Source: Pseudorhodoplanes sp049324435 (lineage in GTDB: Bacteria; Pseudomonadota; Alphaproteobacteria; Rhizobiales; Xanthobacteraceae). From it: a stretch of 64,000 bases of DNA. The translations under genes and the position numbers were made by a program. The notes beneath the pieces are model-generated. The model did not search any database and was not told the DNA's origin. It was given only the letters and a program-made list of their open reading frames with translations. Below are positions 51,934 through 60,255 of the stretch, one piece after another. The stretch is from positions 1-64,000 of the forward strand of contig JBMOOQ010000004.1 in assembly GCA_049324435.1 (NCBI GenBank), written 5' to 3'. Positions within the stretch are counted from its first letter, which is position 1; each line of letters begins with the position of its first letter.

Positions 51934-53415
51934 TCAGAACAGACGCAGCACCGCCTGGTCGGCCTGCGCGGAGAGCGACAGCGCCGTGGTGGAGAGCTGC
52001 TGACGGGTCTGCAGTGCGAGGAGGTTCGCACCTTCCTCGTTGGTGTCGGCGAGCACAAGCGCGTCCGCACCGGTCGTCAGCGTGTTGATCATGTTCTTGG
52101 TGAAGTCCTGACGGGTCTGCACCGTGCTCAGGTTCGAACCGAACTTCGCCGCCTGCGAACGCAGAGTGGAGAGGGCGGTGTCGATATTGCCGATGACGGC
52201 GTCGATCGCCGAGTTGGTCTGGAACTCCGAGCCCGACAGCGCCGTCAGGCCGAGACCGCTCGACGTGAAGGTCACGCCGGTGATGGTCTGCGAGCTCGAG
52301 CCGTCCTCGTTGAACACGACCTTGAGGTTGTCGCCGTTCAGGAGGTTGATGCCGTTGTAGGAGGCATCGCGCGCCAGAGCGTCGATCTGGGTCAGGATTT
52401 CATTGTACTGCGTCTGCAGGTTCGAACGGGTCGTGCTCGGCGTGCTGACCGTGGCGGTCGGGCTGTTGGCGCCGATATTTGCGGCGGCAAAGAACGACGA
52501 CGCATTGGTACCACCGATCGTGACATCGTCGGCGCTGGTCGAGGTGATCGAGATCTGGTTCGATCCGTTGATCGTCGCCGTAACGCCGGTCAGGCCGCTC
52601 AGCGCGGTGACCAATTCGGCGCGGGTGTTGACCTGGCCGCCACCCGAACCGAAGGTGATGGTCTGCGCAGCAGCCGAGCCGACCTGCACGGTCAGCGTGC
52701 CGGACAGAGAGCCGAGCGTGGCGTTGGTCGGACCGGCGGTGGTGTTTCCGGAGCCAAAGCCAGCCGTAGCGGCGCCGCTTCCCGAGACAGTGAGGGTGTC
52801 GGTGTTGTTTGAGCTAGTGATCTCCAACGCGCCGCCGTTCAGCGCCACGGTCCAGTTGCCGCCGCCACCGTTCAAGCCGTTGATGAGATCGTCGACGGTC
52901 TCCGTGGCAGCATTGGTGACGGTGAAGCTCACCGTGTTCGTGCCGTCGTTGACCGTGATCACATCACCGTTGGAAAGTCCGCCGGCGACCGAGTCGAGCG
53001 TAGTCGTGCCCGTCAAACCGCTGACGGTACCGGTGAGGACCGCCGCGCTATCGGCCGCGATCGCGGCGTTGCCGGTGATGGCGAGCGAATAGGTCGCGGC
53101 CGGAGCGGCGGCCGACTGAGCCTGCTTGGCGATCGACTTGGCGGATTCGACCAGCTTGGTCAGCGAGGTGATGCCGGTATCGGCGGCCTTCAGGGTCTGC
53201 TGGGCCTGACCGATCGAGTCGAGCAGCGAGTTCAGATCGCTGGCGCGGTTGCTGAGCGACTGCGAGGTGAAGAAGTTGGTCGGATTGTCGAGAGCGGAGT
53301 TGACCTTCTTGCCGGTGGCAAGGCGGTTCTGCGTCATGCTCATCAGCTGAGCGGTCGACTGCAGGGAGAGAAGGTTCTGACGGACGGACGCCGACAGGGT
53401 GATATTGGAAGCCAT
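51934..53415 (-). CDS. flagellin (paralogue 2)
   Basis: 493 residues. Starts MASNITLSASVRQNLLSLQS and ends ALSLSAQADQAVLRLF. It shares D0/D1 and most of the central insert with paralogue 1; differences cluster in the outer parts (for example SGSGAATAGFGSGNTTAGP in place of a shorter segment). The long upstream region (245 bp) with a perfect palindrome suggests the main regulated flagellin promoter. Confidence 0.95.
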   Translation of the reverse strand: MASNITLSASVRQNLLSLQSTAQLMSMTQNRLATGKKVNSALDNPTNFFTSQSLSNRASDLNSLLDSIGQAQQTLKAADTGITSLTKLVESAKSIAKQAQSAAAPAATYSLAITGNAAIAADSAAVLTGTVSGLTGTTTLDSVAGGLSNGDVITVNDGTNTVSFTVTNAATETVDDLINGLNGGGGNWTVALNGGALEITSSNNTDTLTVSGSGAATAGFGSGNTTAGPTNATLGSLSGTLTVQVGSAAAQTITFGSGGGQVNTRAELVTALSGLTGVTATINGSNQISITSTSADDVTIGGTNASSFFAAANIGANSPTATVSTPSTTRSNLQTQYNEILTQIDALARDASYNGINLLNGDNLKVVFNEDGSSSQTITGVTFTSSGLGLTALSGSEFQTNSAIDAVIGNIDTALSTLRSQAAKFGSNLSTVQTRQDFTKNMINTLTTGADALVLADTNEEGANLLALQTRQQLSTTALSLSAQADQAVLRLF

Positions 53416-53509
53416 AGTGACGCAACCTTTCTGGTCGTGTTGATGTTACCGATCCATCCGGATCGCTGGGCGTGATGCCATGGCTCCCTTCAAGGCCGCG
53501 TAAAAAAGC

Positions 53510-53517
53510 ATGGTTAA
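53510..53517 (-). promoter_or_regulatory. TTAACCAT motif upstream of flagellin 2
   Basis: The same octamer as upstream of flbT, fliX and fliL, here 95 nt before the flagellin ATG on the coding strand. Confidence 0.35.
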
Positions 53518-53589
53518 CGAGTTGATAGTGCGTGAACCTGCGCTCCGGATTCTGCGGCCGATTTTCATGTTTTGGTAACGGGTCGCGAA

Positions 53590-53609
53590 GGCAATCGTTA
53601 ACGATTGCC
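53590..53609. promoter_or_regulatory. perfect 20-bp palindrome upstream of flagellin 2
   Basis: GGCAATCGTTAACGATTGCC is a complete inverted repeat without spacer, 175-194 bp upstream of the flagellin start and 50 bp after the preceding gene's stop. No T run follows on either strand, so an operator is more likely than a terminator. Confidence 0.5.
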
Positions 53610-53659
53610 GGCACGTCGGATCCGCGTGTGCCTGATGCCGTGCAGCCGAGTGTGCTGCC

Positions 53660-53989
53660 CTAAACCTGAATGTCGGCGTGCGGCGCGTTGTCCTGCACAG
53701 GGTCTGGCTTTTCCGCGCTGCGGCCGTAGGCCTTCTGCCGCTGCATGATTTCGTCCTTGCGGGCGCGGCGGCGCTGACGCTCGTCGCGCTCGCGGTCGAG
53801 GACGGCCTGGCATTGCGGATCGAGCGAGGGGTCGCGCATCGTTGCGCCGGACGATTGATGCGACGTCGATGACTGCTCCGCGGCGTTGACGCTTTGCGAC
53901 GGAGCCAGCTCGGTCCGCACCACATTGCTGCGTCCGACCGCCGTCCGCGCCGTGTTGTCGCGCGGCTTCACCGTGAAGCTCGTGTCCAT
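53660..53989 (-). CDS. hypothetical protein of the flagellar cluster, 109 aa
   Basis: Starts MDTSFTVKPRDNTARTAVGR (SNVVRTEL follows), with a conserved-looking N-terminus, then a Ser/Gln-rich linker and a highly charged helix (DRERDERQRRRARKDEIMQR). GGAGGTGA sits 6 nt before ATG 53989. Position between flgN and a flagellin suggests a flagellar role. Not a recognised family. Confidence 0.6.
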   Translation of the reverse strand: MDTSFTVKPRDNTARTAVGRSNVVRTELAPSQSVNAAEQSSTSHQSSGATMRDPSLDPQCQAVLDRERDERQRRRARKDEIMQRQKAYGRSAEKPDPVQDNAPHADIQV

Positions 53990-54123
53990 TGTCACCTCCC
54001 GGCGCCGGATGCGCGCGAAGCAAAGCGGGATGACGGGACGCTACTTTCGGGACATTAACTTGCTGTTAGCAAATACTCTAAAGCTGCACGCAGTCACTTC
54101 ACGATTCGGTTGCCGTGATGGTG

Positions 54124-54567
54124 TCAGAGAACGCGGCTCACGGCCAGCGGCTGCGCTGCGCCCGGTTTCGGCGCATTGGTTCGGCCCGATGCGCCATAGG
54201 TCGAGGGTGCAGCCTTGCGCGCCAGTTCATCCGAAACGCCGCGCATGATGCCTTCCGAGACGGCGTGTGCGGTCGCAAGAACGGTGAGATTGATCTGAAG
54301 CAGGGCGCGAAATTCCTCGTGCCGGCGCTTGAGTTCCGCGAGCGCTGACGCCTGGGTGGATTGCAGTGCGGGCAGCATCGCCTTGATCTGGCTCGCGCCC
54401 GCGTAATACCGGTTCGCAAGTTCTGCTTTCGCCTCCTGGAGCCGTGAAGCTTCGACGAGCGAGCCGGCACGAACCAGCGCCGTTTCCTGCTCCACGATAT
54501 GCAGGATGTCGTCCATCGTCGTGCACAGGTCCGCTATCGGACCTTGAGTCTGTGCGGTTGCAGTCAT
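54124..54567 (-). CDS. FlgN-like flagellar export chaperone
   Basis: 147 residues, mostly helical: IADLCTTMDDILHIVEQETA then LVRAGSLVEA, KAELANRYYAG and LLQINLTVLATAHAVSEGIM. This matches the FlgN domain, a cytoplasmic chaperone for FlgK/FlgL. The start ATG at 54567 overlaps the flgJ stop as ATGA, and GGAGAG lies upstream, so a longer in-frame start at 54708 is rejected. Confidence 0.8.
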   Translation of the reverse strand: MTATAQTQGPIADLCTTMDDILHIVEQETALVRAGSLVEASRLQEAKAELANRYYAGASQIKAMLPALQSTQASALAELKRRHEEFRALLQINLTVLATAHAVSEGIMRGVSDELARKAAPSTYGASGRTNAPKPGAAQPLAVSRVL

Positions 54568-54935
54568 GACGTTCTCTCCGCGGCAGCCGGTCCGGCTGCG
54601 AGATGCTCCTGCTGCGCCATCAGGGTGCGATAGACTTCCGGCGCGATGCCGATGCCGCCCTTTCTGGCGAACGACTTCGCATATTCGTCGGTTAGGAACG
54701 AGCGCCACACACCGGTTGCCTTGTCTCCGCCGAACGGGCCTTCGCCGTCCATGGCGGTGAACATCTGGCTGAACATGGTGTTGAGATAGACCGCCTCGAA
54801 ATCCTCTGCGGCCTGGCGCGCTTTTTCGTTCACGCTGCCGGACCCGGCTGCGCCCGCAAGCTGCTTTTGCGCGGCAAACGCGGCATGGGCGGATTTCGCA
54901 CTCGACGCGGCAGTCAGGCTCGACAATGCGTTCAT
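54564..54935 (-). CDS. flgJ: rod-binding protein FlgJ (N-terminal domain only)
   Basis: 123 residues with the FlgJ rod-binding core: RQAAEDFEAVYLNTMFSQMF, GGDKATGVWRSFLTDEYAKS and GIGIAPEVYRTLM. No muramidase domain, as usual in alphaproteobacteria, where a separate lytic enzyme opens the wall. ATG 54935 overlaps the flgI stop (TGATG); GAGGTGAT precedes it. Confidence 0.9.
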   Translation of the reverse strand: MNALSSLTAASSAKSAHAAFAAQKQLAGAAGSGSVNEKARQAAEDFEAVYLNTMFSQMFTAMDGEGPFGGDKATGVWRSFLTDEYAKSFARKGGIGIAPEVYRTLMAQQEHLAAGPAAAERTS

Positions 54936-56077
54936 CACATCACCTCGATATCGGCCTGGATCGCGCCGGCCGCCTTGATCGCCTGAAGGATGGCAATCAG
55001 GTCACGCGGCGAGAGGCCAAGCGCATTCAGTCCGTCGACAAGTTGCTGCAAGGATACGCCGGCTCGCACGATCGCAAGCTTGCGGCCGTCCTCCTGAACC
55101 CCGACTGAGGTCCGTGGCACGACCACGGTCTCGCCGAGCGACAACGGCGCGGGCTGACTAACTTGCGGCGCCTCGGCAATCGTGACGGTGAGATTGCCCT
55201 GCGCGACGGCAACCGTGGAGACCCGCACGTCGCGTCCCATCACGATAACGCCGGAGCGCTCGTCGATCACAATTTTGGCGGCGAGGTCGGGCTCGATCTG
55301 CAGCTGCTCGATTTCGGTGAGCAGCGCGACCATGTTGGTGTCGCTCTTGCCGGGCAGCGAGAGCTGCACGGTCGACTGGTCGAGCGGCTCCGCAGTGGCG
55401 GTACCCATATAGTCGTTGATCGCAGCGGCTATGCGCTTGGCGGTGGTGAAGTCGGCGTTGCGCAAGGCGAGCCGTACCTTGCCCATACGATTGAGCTGGA
55501 AGTCGATCTCGCGCTCGATGATCGCTCCGTTGGAGATCCGGCCGACGGTCGGTACGCCGCGGACGATTTTTGCGGCTTCGCCTTCGGCCTGGAAGCCTGC
55601 AATCGCAATCGATCCTTGCGCCACGGCATAGACGTTTCCGTCGGCGCCTAGCAGAGGGGTGACGAGCAGGGTACCGCCCTGAAGGCTCTTAGCGTCGCCC
55701 ATCGCCGATACGGTAACGTCGATGCGCGTCCCCTGCGTGCCGAACGGGGGCAGGTTGGCGGTCACCATCACGGCAGCGACGTTGCCGGTCCGCATGGTCT
55801 GGCCGCGGACGTTGACGCCGAGCCGTTCCAGCATCGCCTGCAGCGATTGCCGGGTGAAGGGAATATTGTTGAGGGTATCGCCGGTGCCGTTCAGGCCGAC
55901 GACCAGGCCGTAGCCGATCAACTGGTTCTGGCGCACGCCCTCGATATTGGCGAGATCCTTGATGCGCGACGTGGCCTCGGCCGGTCCCGCAGCAACGATA
56001 AGCGCCATTACAAGGAGCGCCGAAACGATCGGCGCCGCCGCCCGAGCGGCCACCACACTTACAAACGTCCTCGACAT
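54935..56077 (-). CDS. flgI: flagellar P-ring protein FlgI
   Basis: 380 residues. The signal peptide ends GPAEATSRIKDLANIEGVRQ. NQLIGYGLVVGLNGTGDTLN and VVPRTSVGVQEDGRKLAIVR are P-ring signatures. Forms the periplasmic ring around the rod. ATG 56077 has GGGAG a few bases upstream; ATGs at 56080 and 56089 are in frame. First gene of flgI-flgJ-flgN, divergent from fliX as in Caulobacter. Confidence 0.94.
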   Translation of the reverse strand: MSRTFVSVVAARAAAPIVSALLVMALIVAAGPAEATSRIKDLANIEGVRQNQLIGYGLVVGLNGTGDTLNNIPFTRQSLQAMLERLGVNVRGQTMRTGNVAAVMVTANLPPFGTQGTRIDVTVSAMGDAKSLQGGTLLVTPLLGADGNVYAVAQGSIAIAGFQAEGEAAKIVRGVPTVGRISNGAIIEREIDFQLNRMGKVRLALRNADFTTAKRIAAAINDYMGTATAEPLDQSTVQLSLPGKSDTNMVALLTEIEQLQIEPDLAAKIVIDERSGVIVMGRDVRVSTVAVAQGNLTVTIAEAPQVSQPAPLSLGETVVVPRTSVGVQEDGRKLAIVRAGVSLQQLVDGLNALGLSPRDLIAILQAIKAAGAIQADIEVM

Positions 56078-56114
56078 CATGCTCCCCATGAAGGTCGGGC
56101 TTCAGGGCGTTCAA

Positions 56115-56130
56115 TGCGAGCGCCGTGCCA
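56115..56130 (-). promoter_or_regulatory. sigma-54 promoter of flgI-flgJ-flgN
   Basis: Minus strand TGGCACGGCGCTCGCA: one mismatch to TGGCACG-N4-TTGCA, correct 10-nt GG-GC spacing, and 13 of the first 15 or so bases as in the flgE promoter. Start expected near 56104. Confidence 0.75.
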
Positions 56131-56225
56131 GCCGTGATTGTGAGGTCAAGCCTCTGATTCAAAACGAGTTTTGATTGCTTTTCTGGAATTCGGGCACACT
56201 GCCGGTCGGCACGGGCTGCCGTGAC

Positions 56226-56242
56226 CCGGCAGGTTTTGCCGG
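56226..56242. promoter_or_regulatory. dyad CCGGCA-N5-TGCCGG in the flgI-fliX intergenic region
   Basis: Perfect 6-bp arms, about 100 bp upstream of the flgI sigma-54 element and 43 bp upstream of fliX. Same core as the flgE dyad; a candidate FlbD-type site. A similar dyad elsewhere (25590) looks like a terminator hairpin, so specificity is uncertain. Confidence 0.4.
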
Positions 56243-56257
56243 ACCATTTACGCTCGG

Positions 56258-56265
56258 TTAACCAT
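56258..56265 (+). promoter_or_regulatory. TTAACCAT motif upstream of fliX (CtrA half-site-like)
   Basis: Twenty bases before the fliX ATG. In Caulobacter the fliX promoter is CtrA-dependent, which supports the reading. Confidence 0.45.
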
Positions 56266-56284
56266 AAGCGCCCAAGCTCGCGGC

Positions 56285-56692
56285 ATGCGAGTTTCAGCCA
56301 CCACAAACAATGCCGCGCTGCGCGATGCGCCGGCGGCCCGGCGCGCCGGCAGCGGATTTTCGCTCAGCCAGGCGGCGAGCGGTCCGGTGCGGACAACGCC
56401 CGGACAATTGCATGCGATCTCCGGGGTCGATGTGCTGGTGGCGCTGCAGGGCGTTGAGAACAGCGCCGAGCGGCGGAAGCAGGCGGTCCGCCGGGGGCGG
56501 AGCGCTCTTGATGCGCTCGACGCCCTGAAAGTCGGCCTTCTGGGTGGTACGCTCGATCAGGCCGCGATCAATCGCCTGAAGGCTGCTGCAGCCGATCTTG
56601 GCACCGAAACCGGCGATCGGGGCCTCGATCAGGTGTTGGCCGATATCGATTTGCGCGTCCAGGTGGAGATCGCCAAGTTGACCCGCCGCTGA
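56285..56692 (+). CDS. fliX: flagellar assembly regulator FliX
   Basis: 135 residues. The core HAISGVDVLVALQGVENSAE, followed by GRSALDALDALKVGLLGGTL and LDQVLADIDLRVQVEIAKL, is the FliX family pattern. FliX couples assembly of the basal body to activation of the sigma-54 regulator FlbD. Divergent from flgI. Confidence 0.92.
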   Translation: MRVSATTNNAALRDAPAARRAGSGFSLSQAASGPVRTTPGQLHAISGVDVLVALQGVENSAERRKQAVRRGRSALDALDALKVGLLGGTLDQAAINRLKAAAADLGTETGDRGLDQVLADIDLRVQVEIAKLTRR

Positions 56693-56780
56693 GGCTTTTC
56701 GGACACGCGCCGCGGTCCAAAATGCTGCGATTCCAAGTAGATAATATGACAGATCGGACAGGCCGGCGCATAAATCGATG

Positions 56781-56809
56781 TTGTCGGTCCACCCCCGGCC
56801 CGTTATAAG
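56781..56809 (+). promoter_or_regulatory. sigma-70-type promoter of dksA
   Basis: TTGTCG, 17-nt spacer, TATAAG (56781-56786 and 56804-56809); start expected about 40 nt before the dksA ATG. Confidence 0.6.
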
Positions 56810-56856
56810 CTCGCCGCCGCGAGGGGGTGACTCGCGCATGGCGGGAGTAATGTGGA

Positions 56857-57270
56857 ATGTCGGCCAAACTGAAGGATTACCGGCCGTCTGACAAAGAGCC
56901 GTTCATGAATGAGAAGCAGCGCGAATATTTTCGCCACAAGCTTCTCGCCTGGAAGGAAGACATCCTGAAAGAAGCGCGCGAGACGCTTCAGCATCTGCAG
57001 GATGAAAATCAGAACCACCCGGATCTTGCTGATCGTGCATCTTCCGAGACCGACCGCGCAATCGAGTTGCGGGCCCGTGATCGTCAGCGCAAGTTGATCG
57101 CAAAGATCGATGCCGCGCTGGCGCGCATCGACGATGGCACCTACGGCTATTGCGAGGAAACCGGCGAGCCGATTTCGCTGCGCCGGCTCGAAGCGCGGCC
57201 GATTGCGACATTGTCGATCGAGGCTCAGGAACGTCACGAACGGCGAGAGCGGGTCTACCGGGACGACTGA
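56857..57270 (+). CDS. dksA: RNA polymerase-binding transcription factor DksA
   Basis: 137 residues. The coiled coil with DxxDxA-type tip (NHPDLADRASSETDRAIELR) and C-terminal region YGYCEETGEPISLRRLEARP are DksA features. Only one of the four zinc-ligand Cys remains (CEET; later positions read TLSIEAQE), a known variant in Rhizobiales. Acts with ppGpp on transcription initiation. Confidence 0.94.
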   Translation: MSAKLKDYRPSDKEPFMNEKQREYFRHKLLAWKEDILKEARETLQHLQDENQNHPDLADRASSETDRAIELRARDRQRKLIAKIDAALARIDDGTYGYCEETGEPISLRRLEARPIATLSIEAQERHERRERVYRDD

Positions 57271-57445
57271 ACGGACCAGATTCCCAAGGCGGACTGGCGC
57301 AGCCCTGTCCGCCTGTTGCGGCCGCTTGGCTGATGGCCAAGGCCGGCAATGGCGTTGGCCGGTCTGCCCCGAACGCTGCCGAGATTGACAAGTCCTGCCG
57401 CCTGCGGGCACGTCGTTTCGATGGCGACGGATTGAATGGCAGGGC

Positions 57446-59254
57446 ATGGCGGCCGCTGAAGCCAATACCGAATTGATTCAGGTGGTCGCGTTGCTTGGCG
57501 CGGGCGTTGTCGCCGCGCCGATCTTCATCCGTTTCGGACTTGGATCGGTGCTGGGCTATCTTGCCGCAGGCGTCATCATCGGGCCGTTCGGGCTTCAGCT
57601 TTTCACCAATCCACAGGCCATCATCCACATCGCCGAACTCGGCGTCGTGATGTTCTTGTTCGTGATCGGGCTCGAAATGCAGCCGTCCCGCCTCTGGGGA
57701 TTGCGGCGCGAGATTTTCGGACTCGGTGCCGCGCAGGTAGCGGTCTGCGGAGTGTTGCTGACCGGCGTCGGCATGATTTTCGGCCTTCCTCCGAAGGTGG
57801 CGTTCTTTGCAGCCATGGGTTTCGTGCTGACCTCCACCGCTGTGGTGGCGCAGGTTCTCAACGAGCGCGGCGACACCGCCACACCGGAAGGTCAGCGCAT
57901 GATCTCGATCCTGTTGCTGGAAGACCTCGCCATCGTGCCGCTCTTGGCACTGGTCGCGCTGCTGGCGCCCGGCGGTGAGGCGACCGGCGAGCCGGCCTGG
58001 CTTGCGGTGCTGATCGCGATCGCGGCAGTGATCGTGCTGCTGGCTGCCGGACGATGGCTGCTCAATCCGTTCTTCGCGCTGCTTGCGGCAGCGCGGGCGC
58101 GCGAAGTGATGACGGCGGCGGCGCTGCTCGTCGTGCTCGGATCGGCGCTGCTGATGCAGTCTGCCGGTCTGTCGATGGCGATGGGCGCCTTCGTTGCCGG
58201 CGTGATGCTGTCGGAATCCTCGTTTCGGCATCAGCTCGAAGCCGACATCGAACCGTTCCGCGGCATCCTGCTCGGATTGTTCTTCCTCGGCGTGGGGATG
58301 GCGCTCGACCTGTCGATCGTGGTCACCGACTGGCGTTTTCTGATCGCGGGCGTACTCGCCTACATGCTCTTCAAGTCGATCGGCATCTATATCGTCGCGC
58401 GGTTGTTTCAGGCGCCGCATCGGGAAGCGATCTACCGCGCAACATTATTCTCGCAGGGCGGCGAGTTTGCCTTCGTGCTCTACGCCGCCGCTGCGAATGC
58501 GGGAATTTTCACTGGCCGCGTCAATGCGCTGATGACGACCGTGGTGATCATCTCCATGGCGCTGACGCCGTTTGCGGTGATGGCGTTGCAATGGCTGACG
58601 CCGCGGCGGGAGCCGTCGATGGACGGTGTGGACGAGCCGCGCGATCTTTCGGGCAGCGTGCTGATCATAGGATTCGGACGGTTCGGTCAGGTCGCGAGCC
58701 AATCGCTGCTGGCGCGCGGCTTCGACGTCACGATCATCGACAACGATACCGACATGATCCGGTCTGCCGCCGACTTCGGATTCAAGATCTATTACGGCGA
58801 CGGTGCGCGCCTCGATCTGCTTGAGGCATCCGGTGCGCGCAAGGCACGCCTGATTGCTGTCTGTGTCGACGATCGTTACACCGCCACGCGGATCGCCGAA
58901 ATCGCGATGGACGAGTTTCCGCAGGCCAAGCTGATGGTACGTTCGTTCGATCGCGAACACGCACTTGAGCTGGTGCACAAGGGCGTCGAAACGCAGGTCC
59001 GTGAAACCTTCGAGTCGGCAATGAAATTCGGCGAGCTTGCGCTCCGAGAACTCGGTGTTCCCGATGCGCAGGCGGCCGAGATCGGCGAGGAGTTGCGGCG
59101 GCGCGATGCCGAGCGCTTTGCACTTGAAGTGGCCGGCGGTATCGGTGCGGGCCGCGACCTCATGCACGGCAACGTGCCGCGGCCAACGCCATTCACCAAG
59201 CCTAAACGGGCAGGGCAGGTTCTTGGCGAACCGCCGCCGTCTGACGAAGTTTGA
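57446..59254 (+). CDS. CPA2-family monovalent cation:proton antiporter (KefB/RosB-like)
   Basis: 602 residues. About twelve transmembrane helices with LGYLAAGVIIGPFGLQLF and a glutamate in GLEMQPSRLWGLRREIFGLG, then a cytosolic TrkA-N/RCK domain (VLIIGFGRFGQVASQSLLAR; IIDNDTDMIRSA). It exports K+ or Na+ in exchange for H+; the glutathione-gating of KefB/C is uncertain. It splits the flagellar cluster without obvious functional link. Confidence 0.9.
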   Translation: MAAAEANTELIQVVALLGAGVVAAPIFIRFGLGSVLGYLAAGVIIGPFGLQLFTNPQAIIHIAELGVVMFLFVIGLEMQPSRLWGLRREIFGLGAAQVAVCGVLLTGVGMIFGLPPKVAFFAAMGFVLTSTAVVAQVLNERGDTATPEGQRMISILLLEDLAIVPLLALVALLAPGGEATGEPAWLAVLIAIAAVIVLLAAGRWLLNPFFALLAAARAREVMTAAALLVVLGSALLMQSAGLSMAMGAFVAGVMLSESSFRHQLEADIEPFRGILLGLFFLGVGMALDLSIVVTDWRFLIAGVLAYMLFKSIGIYIVARLFQAPHREAIYRATLFSQGGEFAFVLYAAAANAGIFTGRVNALMTTVVIISMALTPFAVMALQWLTPRREPSMDGVDEPRDLSGSVLIIGFGRFGQVASQSLLARGFDVTIIDNDTDMIRSAADFGFKIYYGDGARLDLLEASGARKARLIAVCVDDRYTATRIAEIAMDEFPQAKLMVRSFDREHALELVHKGVETQVRETFESAMKFGELALRELGVPDAQAAEIGEELRRRDAERFALEVAGGIGAGRDLMHGNVPRPTPFTKPKRAGQVLGEPPPSDEV

Positions 59255-59388
59255 CGATAACCTGCGGCGCATCAGGAATCTGGCGATTGCCACACGTATG
59301 CGAAAGCCGGGATAATGGCGCCGGGTATGTCCCGCACCGAAACCCGACGCGGGCCTGATTGGTCAACTACAGCAAGCCCAAAGCGAGC

Positions 59389-59422
59389 GCGGCCTCCGGC
59401 AGGGGAGCTTGCCGGAGGCCGC
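59389..59422. terminator. strong hairpin between antiporter and flgH genes
   Basis: Perfect 12-bp arms GCGGCCTCCGGC/GCCGGAGGCCGC in the convergent 250-bp spacer. No U tract; it probably insulates both transcripts. Nothing else recognised in this spacer. Confidence 0.5.
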
Positions 59423-59501
59423 GTCGTGTCGCCGTCCCGGTGGTACCGCCGGGATGGCGTGGGAGACCTGGATCCGGCTTTCGCCGGACCAATGAGGAGG
59501 G

Positions 59502-60251
59502 TTAGAATGGCAGTAGGATATCCATTACCTGCTGTCCGTAGCGCGGCTGTTGCATGTCGGTCAGCTGGCCGCGGCCGCCATAGGCAATGCGCGCCTGCGC
59601 GATCTTGGTTGATTCGATCGTGTTGTCGCTTTCGATATCTTCCGGCCGCACGACACCTGCAACCACAAGCTCGCGCACTTCGAAATTGACCCGCACTTCC
59701 TGTCGGCCCTCGATCACAAGATTGCCGTTTGGCAGCACCTGCGTGACGACGCCGGCGATATTGGTTGCGATTTCGTCCTTGCGGTCGGTGTTGCCTTTGC
59801 CGTCCATCGATGTGACGGATTCGGTTGCGAGCAGCGTACTTGGCACCTGAGCGCGGATCAGCCCTGGAAGTGCAGTCTTGCCGAGGAAATCCTTGACGGC
59901 CGCTTCGTCGCCCGACGTGCGCTTGCGCTGGGTTTCGTTCTCGACCTTGGCCTTGTCGTCGATTCTGACCCTCACGGTGAGAATGTCGCCAACCTGGTGC
60001 GCGCGCTGATCCTTGAAGAAGGCGCGCGAGCCGTTCCGCCACAGCGAATTCGGATTGTAGGACGCCGGTTGCGGCATCGGCATCGGCATCTGGACCGGCT
60101 TGTAGCCGGGCGCGGTCGTCGGGTTGTCGATCGGCGACAGCGGCGGCGTTTCGCCGATCGTTCGCAACCGGTCGATGGACGAGCAGCCTCCAAGCAGCGC
60201 CGCAATCGTTACGATGCAGATGCTCAGGAGCGGCAATCGAATAAGAGGCAT
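59502..60251 (-). CDS. flgH: flagellar L-ring lipoprotein FlgH
   Basis: 249 residues. Lipobox LLGGC at Cys23 after a hydrophobic signal. NSLWRNGSRAFFKDQRAHQV, GDILTVRVRIDDKA and the C-terminal ARIAYGGRGQLTDMQQPRYG are FlgH signatures. Outer-membrane ring of the flagellar bushing. 4 bp after flgA. Confidence 0.95.
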   Translation of the reverse strand: MPLIRLPLLSICIVTIAALLGGCSSIDRLRTIGETPPLSPIDNPTTAPGYKPVQMPMPMPQPASYNPNSLWRNGSRAFFKDQRAHQVGDILTVRVRIDDKAKVENETQRKRTSGDEAAVKDFLGKTALPGLIRAQVPSTLLATESVTSMDGKGNTDRKDEIATNIAGVVTQVLPNGNLVIEGRQEVRVNFEVRELVVAGVVRPEDIESDNTIESTKIAQARIAYGGRGQLTDMQQPRYGQQVMDILLPF

Positions 60252-60255
60252 GACT

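Noticed and set aside
56903..58420. 505-codon minus-strand frame opposite dksA and the antiporter
   Set aside because: Spans two well-supported genes on the other strand; composition typical of antisense reading.
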